The notes beneath the pieces were generated by a model. It saw nothing but the letters and a program-made list of their open reading frames with translations, was not told the origin of the DNA and did no database searches. DNA of 64,000 bases. It comes from Pseudomonas sp. GR 6-02 (lineage in GTDB: Bacteria; Pseudomonadota; Gammaproteobacteria; Pseudomonadales; Pseudomonadaceae). Position 1 is the stretch's first letter. Every line of letters begins with the position of its first letter. The DNA is taken from the NCBI RefSeq assembly GCF_001655615.1, contig NZ_CP011567.1:2241001-2305000 (forward strand). The letters are read 5' to 3'. This document shows, one piece after another, positions 38,684-46,773 of the stretch. A program made the position numbers and the translations under genes.

Positions 38684-39456
38684 TCGAGTTGTCGTCGCCG
38701 ACCACGGGTACCCATGGCCGCGTCGCGCTGGTCACCGGTGCCGCGCGCGGCATTGGCCTGGGCATTGCGGCCTGGCTGATCAGCGAAGGCTGGCAGGTGG
38801 TGTTGACCGATCTGGATCGCGAGCGTGGTTCGAAAGTGGCGAAGGTGCTCGGCGAAAACGCCTGGTTCATCGCCATGGACGTCGCGAATGAAGCGCAGGT
38901 GGCGCTGGGTGTGGCCGAGGTGCTGGGGCAGTTCGGGCGTCTGGATGCGCTGGTGTGCAATGCGGCGGTGGCCGATCCGCACAACATCACCCTGGAAAGC
39001 CTCGACCTGGCCTACTGGAACCGGGTGTTGGCAGTGAACCTCAGTGGGCCGATGCTGTTGGCCAAGCACTGTGCGCCGTACCTGCGCGCTCACAGCGGCG
39101 CGATCGTCAACCTGGCCTCGACCCGCGCCGCGCAGTCGGAACCCGACACAGAGGCTTATGCGGCGAGCAAGGGCGGCCTGTTGGCCCTGACTCACGCCCT
39201 GGCCATCAGTTTGGGGCCAGAGATTCGCGTCAATGCGGTCAGTCCCGGCTGGATCGATGCGCGGGATCCAGCGGCACGGCGCGCCGAACCGCTGACTGAC
39301 GCTGATCATGCGCAGCATCCGGCGGGCAGGGTAGGGACTGTCGAGGACGTGGCGGCAATGGTGGCCTGGTTGTTGTCGAAGAACGCTGGTTTCGTCACAG
39401 GCCAGGAGTTTGTGGTCGATGGTGGCATGACCAAGAAGATGATTTACAGCGAGTAA
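38680..39456 (+). CDS. Short-chain dehydrogenase/reductase
   Basis: NAD(P)-dependent oxidoreductase of 258 residues with GTG start overlapping the metZ stop, so translationally coupled. The cofactor motif is [15 protein letters not shown] near residues 12-25, NAAVADP near 90, and the catalytic YAASK near 160. An acidic residue after beta-2 (LTDLDRERG) suggests NAD(H) preference. Substrate unknown; the pairing with metZ is what I recall from other Pseudomonas. Confidence 0.9.
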   Translation: MIELSSPTTGTHGRVALVTGAARGIGLGIAAWLISEGWQVVLTDLDRERGSKVAKVLGENAWFIAMDVANEAQVALGVAEVLGQFGRLDALVCNAAVADPHNITLESLDLAYWNRVLAVNLSGPMLLAKHCAPYLRAHSGAIVNLASTRAAQSEPDTEAYAASKGGLLALTHALAISLGPEIRVNAVSPGWIDARDPAARRAEPLTDADHAQHPAGRVGTVEDVAAMVAWLLSKNAGFVTGQEFVVDGGMTKKMIYSE

Positions 39457-39725
39457 CAGGGCAGGGGCGCTGTCCCCGGCATTGATGTTGAATGTGTTGC
39501 CATCATCGTCGGCTCACCGCCGAGAGTCGGGTCGCTCCCACATTAGAAAACCTGTTGTCTGAAGAGGCGCGGTCCACTGTGGGGGCGAGCGTGCTCGCGA
39601 AAGCGGTCTGACGGTTGTCGGCCTCGTCCGGAATGACACGATTTTGTCTTTTTTAGAAAAACTTCAAGCGGGGTATTGACTTAGCTTCGGTACCTGCGTA
39701 AATTTCGCGGCCTCAGAGATGCAAA
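39457..39725. other. Intergenic region with REP palindrome and tRNA promoter
   Basis: No coding frame. It holds a REP palindrome with the arms GCGAGC / GCTCGC around 39577-39606 and the tRNA-Val promoter near its end. Confidence 0.6.
39676..39704 (+). promoter_or_regulatory. sigma70 promoter of tRNA-Val/Asp/Asp
   Basis: TTGACT (39676-39681), a 17-base spacer and TAAATT (39699-39704), with transcription expected to begin about 15 bases before tRNA-Val. Confidence 0.75.
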
Positions 39726-39801
39726 GGGTGATTAGCTCAGCTGGGAGAGCGTCTGCCTTACAAGCAGAATGTCGGCGGTTCGATCCCGTCATCACCCACC
39801 A
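39726..39801 (+). tRNA. tRNA-Val (TAC)
   Basis: 76 nt, acceptor GGGTGAT pairs with ATCACCC, anticodon loop CTTACAA with TAC, and encoded CCA. Confidence 0.96.
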
Positions 39802-39855
39802 ACTCTTGAGACTCTTGTGTAAGCAAGAGGGAAGCTGAAAAGCCTCCACCGACGC

Positions 39856-39932
39856 GCAGCGGTAGTTCAGTCGGTTAGAATACCGGCCTGTCACGCCGGG
39901 GGTCGCGGGTTCGAGTCCCGTCCGCTGCGCCA
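39856..39932 (+). tRNA. tRNA-Asp (GTC), copy 1
   Basis: 77 nt, acceptor GCAGCGG/CCGCTGC, anticodon loop CTGTCAC with GTC, and encoded CCA. Confidence 0.97.
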
Positions 39933-40037
39933 TATTTTCCGAGTCAGGTTTACCCTGGTTCGAGATTGAAAAGCGAGATTGAAAAGTCTCGAAGTTTCAA
40001 TCAGACGAGTTACTTGAGCGTCAGCTCAAAGCGATAC

Positions 40038-40114
40038 GCAGCGGTAGTTCAGTCGGTTAGAATACCGGCCTGTCACGCCGGGGGTCGCGGGTTCGAGTCC
40101 CGTCCGCTGCGCCA
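40038..40114 (+). tRNA. tRNA-Asp (GTC), copy 2
   Basis: Identical to the copy at 39856, 182 bases downstream, in the same transcription unit. Confidence 0.97.
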
Positions 40115-40187
40115 TATCTGCCTCAAGGCACACTGAACGCCTTGAAGCTACGAAGAAGGCCGTTGGCAATCTTCGAGTCGATAGCAA

Positions 40188-40217
40188 AGACCCTGGTCGA
40201 AAGACCGGGGTTTTTTG
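40188..40217 (+). terminator. Terminator of the Val/Asp/Asp tRNA operon
   Basis: Stem accctggtc / gaccggggt around a GAAA tetraloop, followed by six T. The rest of the 40115-40378 gap holds no gene I can support. Confidence 0.85.
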
Positions 40218-40378
40218 TGTCTGCGATTTGGCTTTTTCTTCTTTCGCGCCTTTGCGCTCTGATCCTTCTGCATCCAGTCTCGGCGCTACAACGGCCGAGT
40301 CACTTTGCGCGCCACTGACATCTGTTGGGCTTCGACGGCGACTTCGCTACAAGAAGTCGCCGCTCCTGAGTCGGTCGA

Positions 40379-41662
40379 TCAGACCCCGAGCTTGTCCCGC
40401 AATCCGTAATACCAGGCGCCCAACGCTGCGAACGGTGTGCGCAGCAATTGCCCGCCGGGGAACGGGTAGTGGGGGAGGTCGGCGAAGGCGTCGAAGCGTT
40501 CAGCCTGACCACGCAATGCTTCGGCCAATACCTTGCCCGCCAGGTGCGTATACGTCACGCCGTGGCCACTGCAACCCTGGGAGTAGTAGATGTTATCGCC
40601 CAGTCGCCCGACCTGAGGAAGACGCGACAGGGTCAGCAGGAAATTGCCGGTCCAGGCGTAATCGATCTTCACGTCCTTGAGTTGCGGGAAGGCCTTGAGC
40701 ATCTTCGGTCGAATGATCGCCTCGATGTTCGCCGGGTCCCGCGCGCCATACACCACGCCGCCACCAAATATCAGGCGTTTGTCGGCGCTCAGGCGGTAGT
40801 AGTCGAGCAGGTAGTTACAGTCTTCGACGCAGTAGTCCTGAGGCAGCAGGCGTTTGGCCAATTCATCGCCCAAGGGTTCGGTGGTGATCACTTGAGTCCC
40901 GCAGGGCATCGACTTGGCCGCCAGCTCCGGCACCAGATTGCCGATGTACGCGTTGCCGGCGACGATGATGAATTTGGCCCTGACCTTGCCCTGAGGCGTA
41001 TGCACCACCGGGTTGGCACTGCGCTCGATGCGCACTGCCGGCGATTGCTCGTAAATAGTGCCGCCCAACGACTCCACGGCTGCTGCTTCGCCCAAGGCAA
41101 GATTGAGTGGATGAATATGCCCGCCACTCATATCGAGCATGCCGCCGACATATTGATCGCAAGCCACTACCTCGCGGATGCGACGCTGATCCAGTAGCTC
41201 AAGCTGCGTATGACCGAAACGCTCCCACAGGCGCTTCTGAGACTCCAGATGGCCCATCTGCTTGTCGGTAATGGCGGCGAACACACCGCCATCCTTCAGG
41301 TCGCACTGGATATTATATTTGGCCACTCGTTCACGAATGATCCGCCCACCTTCGAACGCCATCTGCCCCAGCAACTGAGCTTGCTTGGGGCCGACGCTGC
41401 GCTCAATCACATCGATATCACGGCTGTAGCTGTTAACGATCTGGCCACCGTTGCGTCCCGACGCACCGAAACCGACCTTGGCGGCTTCCAGCACCGTAAC
41501 CTTGAAACCGTTTTCCAGCAGGAACAGGGCAGAGGACAGGCCGGTGTAACCGGCGCCGATTACACAGACATCAGTCTCTACATCATCCTGCAAGGCCGGG
41601 CGCGCTGGCGCTGCATTGGCCGACGCGGCGTAATAGGACTCTGGGTAGGGAGTGTTCGCCAT
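40379..41662 (-). CDS. puuB: FAD-dependent amine oxidase, gamma-glutamylputrescine oxidase-like
   Basis: 427-residue DAO-type flavoenzyme. The FAD motif DVCVIGAGYTGLSSALFLLENG is near residues 31-52 and GASGRNGGQI near 67, as in PuuB/OrdL. Predicted to oxidise gamma-glutamylputrescine or a related amine to aldehyde plus H2O2 in the cytoplasm. Stand-alone gene between tRNA operons with no other puu gene next to it, so substrate assignment is a family inference. Confidence 0.85.
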   Translation of the reverse strand: MANTPYPESYYAASANAAPARPALQDDVETDVCVIGAGYTGLSSALFLLENGFKVTVLEAAKVGFGASGRNGGQIVNSYSRDIDVIERSVGPKQAQLLGQMAFEGGRIIRERVAKYNIQCDLKDGGVFAAITDKQMGHLESQKRLWERFGHTQLELLDQRRIREVVACDQYVGGMLDMSGGHIHPLNLALGEAAAVESLGGTIYEQSPAVRIERSANPVVHTPQGKVRAKFIIVAGNAYIGNLVPELAAKSMPCGTQVITTEPLGDELAKRLLPQDYCVEDCNYLLDYYRLSADKRLIFGGGVVYGARDPANIEAIIRPKMLKAFPQLKDVKIDYAWTGNFLLTLSRLPQVGRLGDNIYYSQGCSGHGVTYTHLAGKVLAEALRGQAERFDAFADLPHYPFPGGQLLRTPFAALGAWYYGLRDKLGV

Positions 41663-41804
41663 CCTGCAGCCTCTGTTTAATATATTTTACGAGTGCATTG
41701 ATCCTACCCGAGTTAAAAATCGACCGCCAGCCACCGGAAAATCTTCTTTGCCACAGCGAAATTAAATATTTTGCATATTCATAGGGTTAGGTGAAAAAAA
41801 GGTG

Positions 41805-41832
41805 TTGACACCCCTCCGGAATTCCGTAGAAT
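41805..41832 (+). promoter_or_regulatory. sigma70 promoter of tRNA-Val (GAC)
   Basis: TTGACA (41805-41810), a 16-base spacer and TAGAAT (41827-41832), 13 bases before the tRNA. Confidence 0.8.
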
Positions 41833-41845
41833 GCCGCCTCACAGC

Positions 41846-41922
41846 AGGCACGTAGCTCAGTTGGTTAGAGCACCACCTTGACATGGTGGGGGTCGTTGGT
41901 TCGAGTCCAATCGCGCCTACCA
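41846..41922 (+). tRNA. tRNA-Val (GAC)
   Basis: 77 nt with anticodon loop TTGACAT (GAC) and encoded CCA. The acceptor strands AGGCACG and CGCGCCT pair at six of seven positions; position 5-68 is A opposite C. Confidence 0.93.
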
Positions 41923-41951
41923 AACAAAATCCGCTCTGCTGGGCGGTCTGG

Positions 41952-41982
41952 AAGGGCTCACCGAAAGGTGGGCCCTTTTTTG
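41952..41982 (+). terminator. Terminator of tRNA-Val (GAC)
   Basis: Stem agggctcacc / ggtgggccct with GAAA loop and six T. Confidence 0.9.
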
Positions 41983-42124
41983 TTGTCCGCGATTTACCTG
42001 GCTTTTGCAAAATCCTCAAAAACGCCAACTCGGCGCCTTACTTCCAGTAAACACTGTTGCTGAACTAATACCGCCATAGCCGTCTACATTCTTCAGGGGA
42101 CATCCCCTTTCGGAGAGAACGGAT

Positions 42125-42592
42125 ATGTTTAGATCTCGCTCGTTGATCGCCGCTATGACGTGTCTTGCCTTGGTGTCCGGTTCAGTGACTGCATTGGCCG
42201 ACCCGGGAAACGGGAAAGGCCAGGGAGGTGGCAAGGGAAATCCACAATACAACCAGGACCATGGCAACTCCGGCCATGGAAACAAAGGGAAAGGTTCAGG
42301 GGGGGACGATTGGAGTCACGGCCCGAGCATCAACCACGGTAGCGTCCTTGGCATCGTGGGTGGTTATCGTGACTACTGGAGCCCTGGGCCCGCCTTGCCA
42401 CCCGGTATTCAGAAAAACCTCGCGCGCGGTAAACCTCTGCCGCCGGGGATCGCCAAAAAACTCGATGGCCGTCTGCTCGGCCAGCTTCCCCACTACGATG
42501 GCTATGAGTGGCAGCAGGCTGGCACTGACTTGATTTTGGTGGCCATCGCTACCGGGATCATCTACGAGGTGCTCAATGGCGCATTCGATTGA
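42125..42592 (+). CDS. Secreted CigR/RcnB-like protein
   Basis: 155 residues. Signal peptide 1-25 (ALA before DPGNG). The mature N-terminal half is Gly/Asn/Lys/His-rich and probably disordered. The LPPGIQKNLARGKPLPPG segment with a duplicated PPGI near residues 91-110 is the hallmark of the RcnB/CigR family, and the protein ends in a hydrophobic segment (LILVAIATGIIYEVL). CigR in Salmonella is an anti-virulence membrane protein; here only the family, not the role, is supported. GGAGAGAACGGAT ribosome site. Confidence 0.8.
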   Translation: MFRSRSLIAAMTCLALVSGSVTALADPGNGKGQGGGKGNPQYNQDHGNSGHGNKGKGSGGDDWSHGPSINHGSVLGIVGGYRDYWSPGPALPPGIQKNLARGKPLPPGIAKKLDGRLLGQLPHYDGYEWQQAGTDLILVAIATGIIYEVLNGAFD

Positions 42593-42770
42593 AGTGAGGG
42601 CGATAAATTTCAATCGCGCCCTTGCCGCATAACGACCCGCAACATCGCGGGAAGCAGTGTGCCGGTTCGATCACTGCACATTGCTTGCCCGCTGGTCGCC
42701 GGCCTTTGAACTGTGTGGGGGGGAGACGGTCAATTATTCCGTGCAATATCAACCTCCACGGAACCTCACC

Positions 42771-43412
42771 ATGCTATTAAAAAACAAGAGTTTTGTTGCC
42801 GTCATGTCCTGCGTGATGATGCTTGCAGCCGCCCCGTTATTGCCCGCTGAACTGTCCATCATGAGCTCCGCCTACGCGAAGGATGGTGGCAATGGAGGTG
42901 GTGGCGGCGGTGGTAACGGTGGTGGCAATGGCGGCGGTAACGGCGGTGGTCATGGTGGCAACGGCGGTTCCGGCCATTCCGGCGGCGTCAGTAGCAATGG
43001 CCGTGGCGCAGGCTTGAGTAGCGACCATGTCGGTCTTGGTGCAGGCTTGAGTGGCACCCATGTCGGCCGTGGTGCAGGCTTGAGTGGCACCCATGTCGGT
43101 CGTGGTGCAGGCTTGAGCAGCGACCACGTCGGCCGTGGCGCAGGCTTGAGTGGCACCCATGTCGGCCGTGGCGCAGGCTTGAGCAGTGATCACGCCGGCA
43201 AAGCCGTCCGGGACCGTGGCGTCAATGGCAACCACTTTGGTAGTGAACGTAACAGTGACCGTGGCCATGGCGCAGTCACTTCGGGCATTGCGCATTCCAG
43301 GGACACGCGAGGAGTTGCCAAGGCCTCTGCCATTTCGGCCACTACGCCTGGCGATCACAACACGAAAGGGTTGAGCAGCGCTCGTACTTCGATCTCGAAA
43401 CGACTGGATTAA
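42771..43412 (+). CDS. Secreted glycine-rich protein with six 11-residue repeats
   Basis: 213 residues from ATG 42771; a longer frame from 42657 lacks a signal peptide. Signal peptide about 1-36 (AYA before KDGG). Then a Gly/Asn tract (about 38-75) and six tandem copies of an 11-residue unit of the form GRGAGLS(GT/SD)HV at residues 77-142. A polar Ser/Arg/His tail follows. No family is recognised. Low-complexity repeats with alternating GTH and SDH suggest a surface or matrix protein. It follows the CigR-like gene by 178 bases and ends at a strong terminator. Confidence 0.75.
   Translation: MLLKNKSFVAVMSCVMMLAAAPLLPAELSIMSSAYAKDGGNGGGGGGGNGGGNGGGNGGGHGGNGGSGHSGGVSSNGRGAGLSSDHVGLGAGLSGTHVGRGAGLSGTHVGRGAGLSSDHVGRGAGLSGTHVGRGAGLSSDHAGKAVRDRGVNGNHFGSERNSDRGHGAVTSGIAHSRDTRGVAKASAISATTPGDHNTKGLSSARTSISKRLD
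42999..43196 (+). repeat. Six tandem 33-bp coding repeats
   Basis: Six units of 33 bases, in frame with the secreted protein, each beginning ggccgtggcgcaggcttgag or a near variant. Differences are mostly silent or switch GTH to SDH, consistent with recent expansion. Confidence 0.9.
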
Positions 43413-43425
43413 GTCCAGGACTCTC

Positions 43426-43462
43426 AAAAACCGGGTATCCATCAGGAACCCGGTTTTTTTTT
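43426..43462 (+). terminator. Terminator after the repeat protein
   Basis: Stem aaaaaccgggt / acccggttttt followed by a long T-run. Confidence 0.9.
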
Positions 43463-43578
43463 CGCCTGCAATTTGCCCGATGGCGAGGTGCGGGAGATCA
43501 GCCCAGCTACATGCGTGAGCAAATCCGACACGATGGACTACTACTGTAAGGCTGATTCAACTTTGTCCTGATGGGAGT

Positions 43579-44040
43579 ATGTCGATGCTGGCTCACTGGT
43601 TTCTGGCGGCGGTTCACCTCTTGGCCTTTGGTCTGGGTTTTTGGGCTGTACTGACCCGCGGTACGGCGTTACGTCGTCTGAGTGCCGGGGCAGGGGACGC
43701 TCGCCGTGTTTTGATTGCAGATAATCTGTGGGGGATCTCTGCAGTCACTCTGCTGATCACGGGTGGGCTACGAGCCTTTGGCGGGTACGAAAAAGGCACT
43801 GATTACTATCTTCACCAACCCCTGTTTCATCTCAAGATGACGCTCTTGGTGTTCATCCTGTTGCTTGAGATTGCACCGATGGTGACGCTGATCAAATGGC
43901 GGATTGCGCTGGGGCGCGGCGCGGCTATAGATACCGGGCGCGCAACGCTGTTTGCCCGTATCAGTCATATCGAGGCGCTGTTGCTGGTGCTGATGGTCGT
44001 GGCGGCCACGGGCATGGCGCGTGGTGTGACGTTTGGCTAA
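43579..44040 (+). CDS. DUF2214-type inner-membrane protein
   Basis: 153 residues with four hydrophobic helices (about 4-25, 47-68, 84-107 and 130-148) joined by short charged loops. The LADNLWGISAVTLLITGGLRAF-like region (ADNLWG) and FHLKMTLLVFILLLE match what I know of DUF2214. Function unknown. A GGGAGTATGTCG start context is present. Flanked by a terminator upstream, so transcribed independently. Confidence 0.75.
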   Translation: MSMLAHWFLAAVHLLAFGLGFWAVLTRGTALRRLSAGAGDARRVLIADNLWGISAVTLLITGGLRAFGGYEKGTDYYLHQPLFHLKMTLLVFILLLEIAPMVTLIKWRIALGRGAAIDTGRATLFARISHIEALLLVLMVVAATGMARGVTFG

Positions 44041-44181
44041 CCGGGCAGGGGAGCGCTCTTTCTCGCTGCAAATCCGAAACGTCTGACAGTCATGGCAGGA
44101 GCCAGGGCAGTAGTATCGGCTCCGTGTTGCGATGGCATCGCAAAGAGAGACGGAGCGCAGAACGATGCGGCACTTGAATCT

Positions 44182-44215
44182 TAGCCAGCCGTTACTCGAG
44201 GCAGAATGGGCTGGC
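44182..44215. other. Hairpin between membrane gene and csrA
   Basis: agccagcc and ggctggct form an 8-bp stem at 44182-44215, just past the csrA stop on the minus strand. No clear T-run, so a weak terminator at most. Confidence 0.4.
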
Positions 44216-44233
44216 TACTGACTGCAGCAGGAT

Positions 44234-44428
44234 TCAGGGCGTTTGCGGCTTGTCCGGGGCGGTCAGGCCAGCCTGGATGCGTTGATAAATTTCTTCGCGA
44301 TGCACCGCAACGTCTTTCGGGGCGTTGATGCCAATCCTGACTTGCTGGCCGCTAACGCCCAGGATGGTGATCGTAATGTCATCACCGATGTTTATGCTTT
44401 CACCGACTTTGCGGGTGAGTATCAGCAT
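44234..44428 (-). CDS. csrA: CsrA/RsmA-family RNA-binding regulator (RsmE-like)
   Basis: 64 residues from ATG 44428, opening [19 protein letters not shown], with [21 protein letters not shown] as the RNA-contacting segment including the conserved Arg44. Binds GGA motifs in mRNA leaders and is antagonised by Rsm sRNAs. Not in the alaS/lysC context of RsmA, so it is a paralogue; the TAPDKPQTP tail fits RsmE best. AAGGAG ribosome site 7 bases ahead. Confidence 0.93.
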   Translation of the reverse strand: MLILTRKVGESINIGDDITITILGVSGQQVRIGINAPKDVAVHREEIYQRIQAGLTAPDKPQTP

Positions 44429-44678
44429 GGTTTTCTCCTTGATTGCTTTGTAGGGCACCTGATTCGGACAGTGCAGAGGTCGGTATTAGATATAGATTAG
44501 TGCGAAGTTTCACGGTTTGGGTGCCTCTTTCTGACGCGCAGATGCTGCATTAATTCCCAAGGTGTAACTATACAGAGGCCGCCACCATCATTCTCGTTGT
44601 TTTGAGCCCATTTTGCGGCACTCGGGATGGATCCATGGATGTTAAAATCGCCGCTTTAAGCATTCGGAGGAAAGCGTT

Positions 44679-45044
44679 GTGCGCAAAATGGTCTTGGTAA
44701 TCGCGGTACTGACGCTGGCCGGATGCGGTGAGGATAAAGGGGTTGACGCTCAAAAGCCGCAACCGGCAGTCGCCTCCGTTCCCGCGGCGGTAACGGGCCC
44801 GCAGTGGGATGTCGAAGTGCGCGGCGAGACACCCCAGGCGGTCAGTGACCTGAGCGGTTGGTTGATTGAGCACAGCTTCGTTCCCAACGTCGTGAAGGAA
44901 AATGGAAAGGTTCGTATTCTGGTCGGGCCGTTCGGTTCGCAGGCCGAGGCGCAGGTCAGGCAAGCTGAAATAACGGCGGCGCTGACCCGGGCGAAAAAGA
45001 TGAACATCGAATCGCTGATCGTCGAACACCCGACGGCTCAGTAA
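44679..45044 (+). CDS. SPOR-like lipoprotein
   Basis: 121 residues from GTG 44679 with GGAGG site. Lipobox LAGC with lipidated Cys16. After a short linker, residues about 42-115 (QWDVEVRGETPQAVSDL, GKVRILVGPFGSQAEAQ) resemble a SPOR domain, so it probably binds septal peptidoglycan from the membrane. A hairpin separates it from the convergent radical SAM gene. Confidence 0.75.
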   Translation: MRKMVLVIAVLTLAGCGEDKGVDAQKPQPAVASVPAAVTGPQWDVEVRGETPQAVSDLSGWLIEHSFVPNVVKENGKVRILVGPFGSQAEAQVRQAEITAALTRAKKMNIESLIVEHPTAQ

Positions 45045-45086
45045 CCGTCCTTTTCGCAACGCGCAGACCCGCATGCCGGGTGATGT

Positions 45087-45119
45087 GCCAGGGAAGCGAT
45101 CTTCGAGGTCGCTTCCCTG
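45087..45119. terminator. Hairpin between convergent genes
   Basis: A 14-bp stem ccagggaagcgatc / ggtcgcttccctgg with a short loop lies between the lipoprotein and the radical SAM gene; T-runs are missing. Confidence 0.55.
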
Positions 45120-45139
45120 GTGATGCGTCGGCATAAACG

Positions 45140-46603
45140 TCACATCAAGTTATTTTGCGGCAACCCCAGCAGGCCGGTCAGGGTGTTGATGATCGCTTGT
45201 TGCCGGGCACGGTCTGTCTGGTGCACGGCTTCCGCGGCGGCGACATCAGCGTCGCAGTGGGGGCACGTCACTTCGTGTGCATGGATGTACTGCAAGCAGC
45301 CACGACACAGCGCCAGTTGCGGTGGAATACGTCCTTCGTCAGGCGATTTCTGGCCCTGGTTCGCCCAGGCCAGTTTGATCACCTGGCCGCTGTCGCTGAC
45401 GCTGTTCACCTTCTCGCCGGTATCGATGCGCTCGGTAATCAGATCAAAACGTCCGACGGCGAAGGAGGTTTTTGCCGCATCCTCGAGCTTGACGATGCGC
45501 TCGCGTAGCCCGCGTTTTTGCAGGTCCAGCGCGCGGTAATGGCAGTAGGGATTATTGCCGGGTTTGCCGAGCAGGGAGTGCGAGGTCCAGGTGCAGCCGC
45601 CACGGCAGACGTCGTTGTAGTAACAGCCTCGGCAGTAGCCCCACAGGTCGTCGACCGACCGCAGGCGGCCAAAGTGCATGCCTTCGCTGTAATGCCAGAT
45701 ATCGTGCAGGCTCATGTTGCGTACGTTGCCGCCCGAAAACCCCACCGTGGCCAATGACGGGCAACCCTTTACCGTGCCGTCGGCTTCCAGCGCCAGCACA
45801 GTCTGGCCGGCGGCGCAGCCACTCCAGTGCACGCGCTCGTCGCCGAAGCCACGCCACATGTGCTCGTAAGGGCCGTAGTAACCGATGTTGTTGCCCACGT
45901 TCATCAGCAGGCCGCGATCAACCCCTTCGCGGTAGAGGCGCGCCAGCAACGGCATCACTTCCAGCAGTTGGTAGGGTTGCAACAGCAGCTCCGGGTGATC
46001 GACGGCATTGCCCATGGCGACCGTCAGCTGGATCTGCCAATGAGTGGCGCCGAGGTCGATGATCAGGTCCATCAGCTCGGGCAAGTCGGGCAACGTGGCC
46101 GCGCCGATTTGTGTGTTGACGCTCACCGCAAGCCCGGACTGTTTGGCGCGTCGCAGGGTGTCCACCGCCTTGTCGAACGAGCCCGGAACATTGCGCACTG
46201 CGTCATGCAGTGGGGCCAGTCCATCCAGTGACACACCGACGCCATTGAGTCCGGCGTCCACCGCTGCCTGCATTTTTGCGGGCGTCAGGTTGCGCCCACC
46301 CGTTTGTATCGCGCAATACATGCCGTGATCGTGGATAGCCTGGATCAGTTGGGTCCAGTCCTTGCGCAAATAGGCTTCACCGCCGATCAGGGTGATCTCG
46401 CGGGTGCCGAGTGCCGCCAGGGAATCGATGACGTCCAGGCACTCCCGGGTGTTCAGTTCATCGGGGCGTCGATGGCCGGCGCGTGAGCCGCAATGCAAGC
46501 ATTTGAGATCGCAAGCCAGAGTGATTTCCCAGACCACATGCACCGGCACGTAGCGTTTGAGGTCGGTTTCACTGAGGTAGCGGGCAGGGCGACTGTCTGA
46601 CAT
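45140..46603 (-). CDS. Radical SAM/SPASM maturase associated with GDL/DUF1843 proteins
   Basis: 487 residues from ATG 46603 with AAGGA site. The radical SAM cluster CX3CX2C is C31-C35-C38, with the SAM motif IGGEAY at 73-78. A complete SPASM domain follows: C263-X12-GX4-C281, then C324, C327, C333, C337 and C354, enough for two auxiliary [4Fe-4S] clusters. A C-terminal four-cysteine ribbon (C433, C436, C447, C450) is extra. SPASM enzymes modify peptides or proteins at unactivated carbons. Last gene of a minus-strand operon with three DUF1843-domain proteins. I recall a database family called GDL-motif peptide-associated radical SAM/SPASM maturase that fits; not verified here. Confidence 0.88.
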   Translation of the reverse strand: MSDSRPARYLSETDLKRYVPVHVVWEITLACDLKCLHCGSRAGHRRPDELNTRECLDVIDSLAALGTREITLIGGEAYLRKDWTQLIQAIHDHGMYCAIQTGGRNLTPAKMQAAVDAGLNGVGVSLDGLAPLHDAVRNVPGSFDKAVDTLRRAKQSGLAVSVNTQIGAATLPDLPELMDLIIDLGATHWQIQLTVAMGNAVDHPELLLQPYQLLEVMPLLARLYREGVDRGLLMNVGNNIGYYGPYEHMWRGFGDERVHWSGCAAGQTVLALEADGTVKGCPSLATVGFSGGNVRNMSLHDIWHYSEGMHFGRLRSVDDLWGYCRGCYYNDVCRGGCTWTSHSLLGKPGNNPYCHYRALDLQKRGLRERIVKLEDAAKTSFAVGRFDLITERIDTGEKVNSVSDSGQVIKLAWANQGQKSPDEGRIPPQLALCRGCLQYIHAHEVTCPHCDADVAAAEAVHQTDRARQQAIINTLTGLLGLPQNNLM

Positions 46604-46720
46604 GGGAAATCCTTGCGCACCAACGCGTGCGCGGCACGAATCCATCGAAGTGTTCGCGCCTTCCTTGAGTCAATGGCGCGACCGGATTTACCTTTTGTTG
46701 TTGGTCTATAGCGCGGAGTC

Positions 46721-46748
46721 TGTGGGAGCGGGCTTGCCTGCTCCCACA
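46721..46748. repeat. REP palindrome inside the GDL operon
   Basis: tgtgggagcgggcttgcctg followed by CTCCCACA is a near-perfect palindrome in the 170-base gap between the first DUF1842/1843 gene and the maturase gene. It may lower maturase expression. Confidence 0.75.
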
Positions 46749-46773
46749 GGGGGTTGCGCTTAACTGCCTGGGG

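Noticed and set aside
42950..43156. Proline-rich repeat protein on the minus strand
   Set aside because: It is the reverse reading of the glycine-rich repeat gene, without start context or signal peptide.
42999..43196. CRISPR-like array of 33-bp repeats
   Set aside because: Units are contiguous, without unique spacers, and lie in frame inside a secreted protein gene.
45140..46603. PqqE or anaerobic sulfatase-maturase
   Set aside because: No PqqA or sulfatase nearby, and the C-terminal ribbon and GDL neighbours point to a different family.
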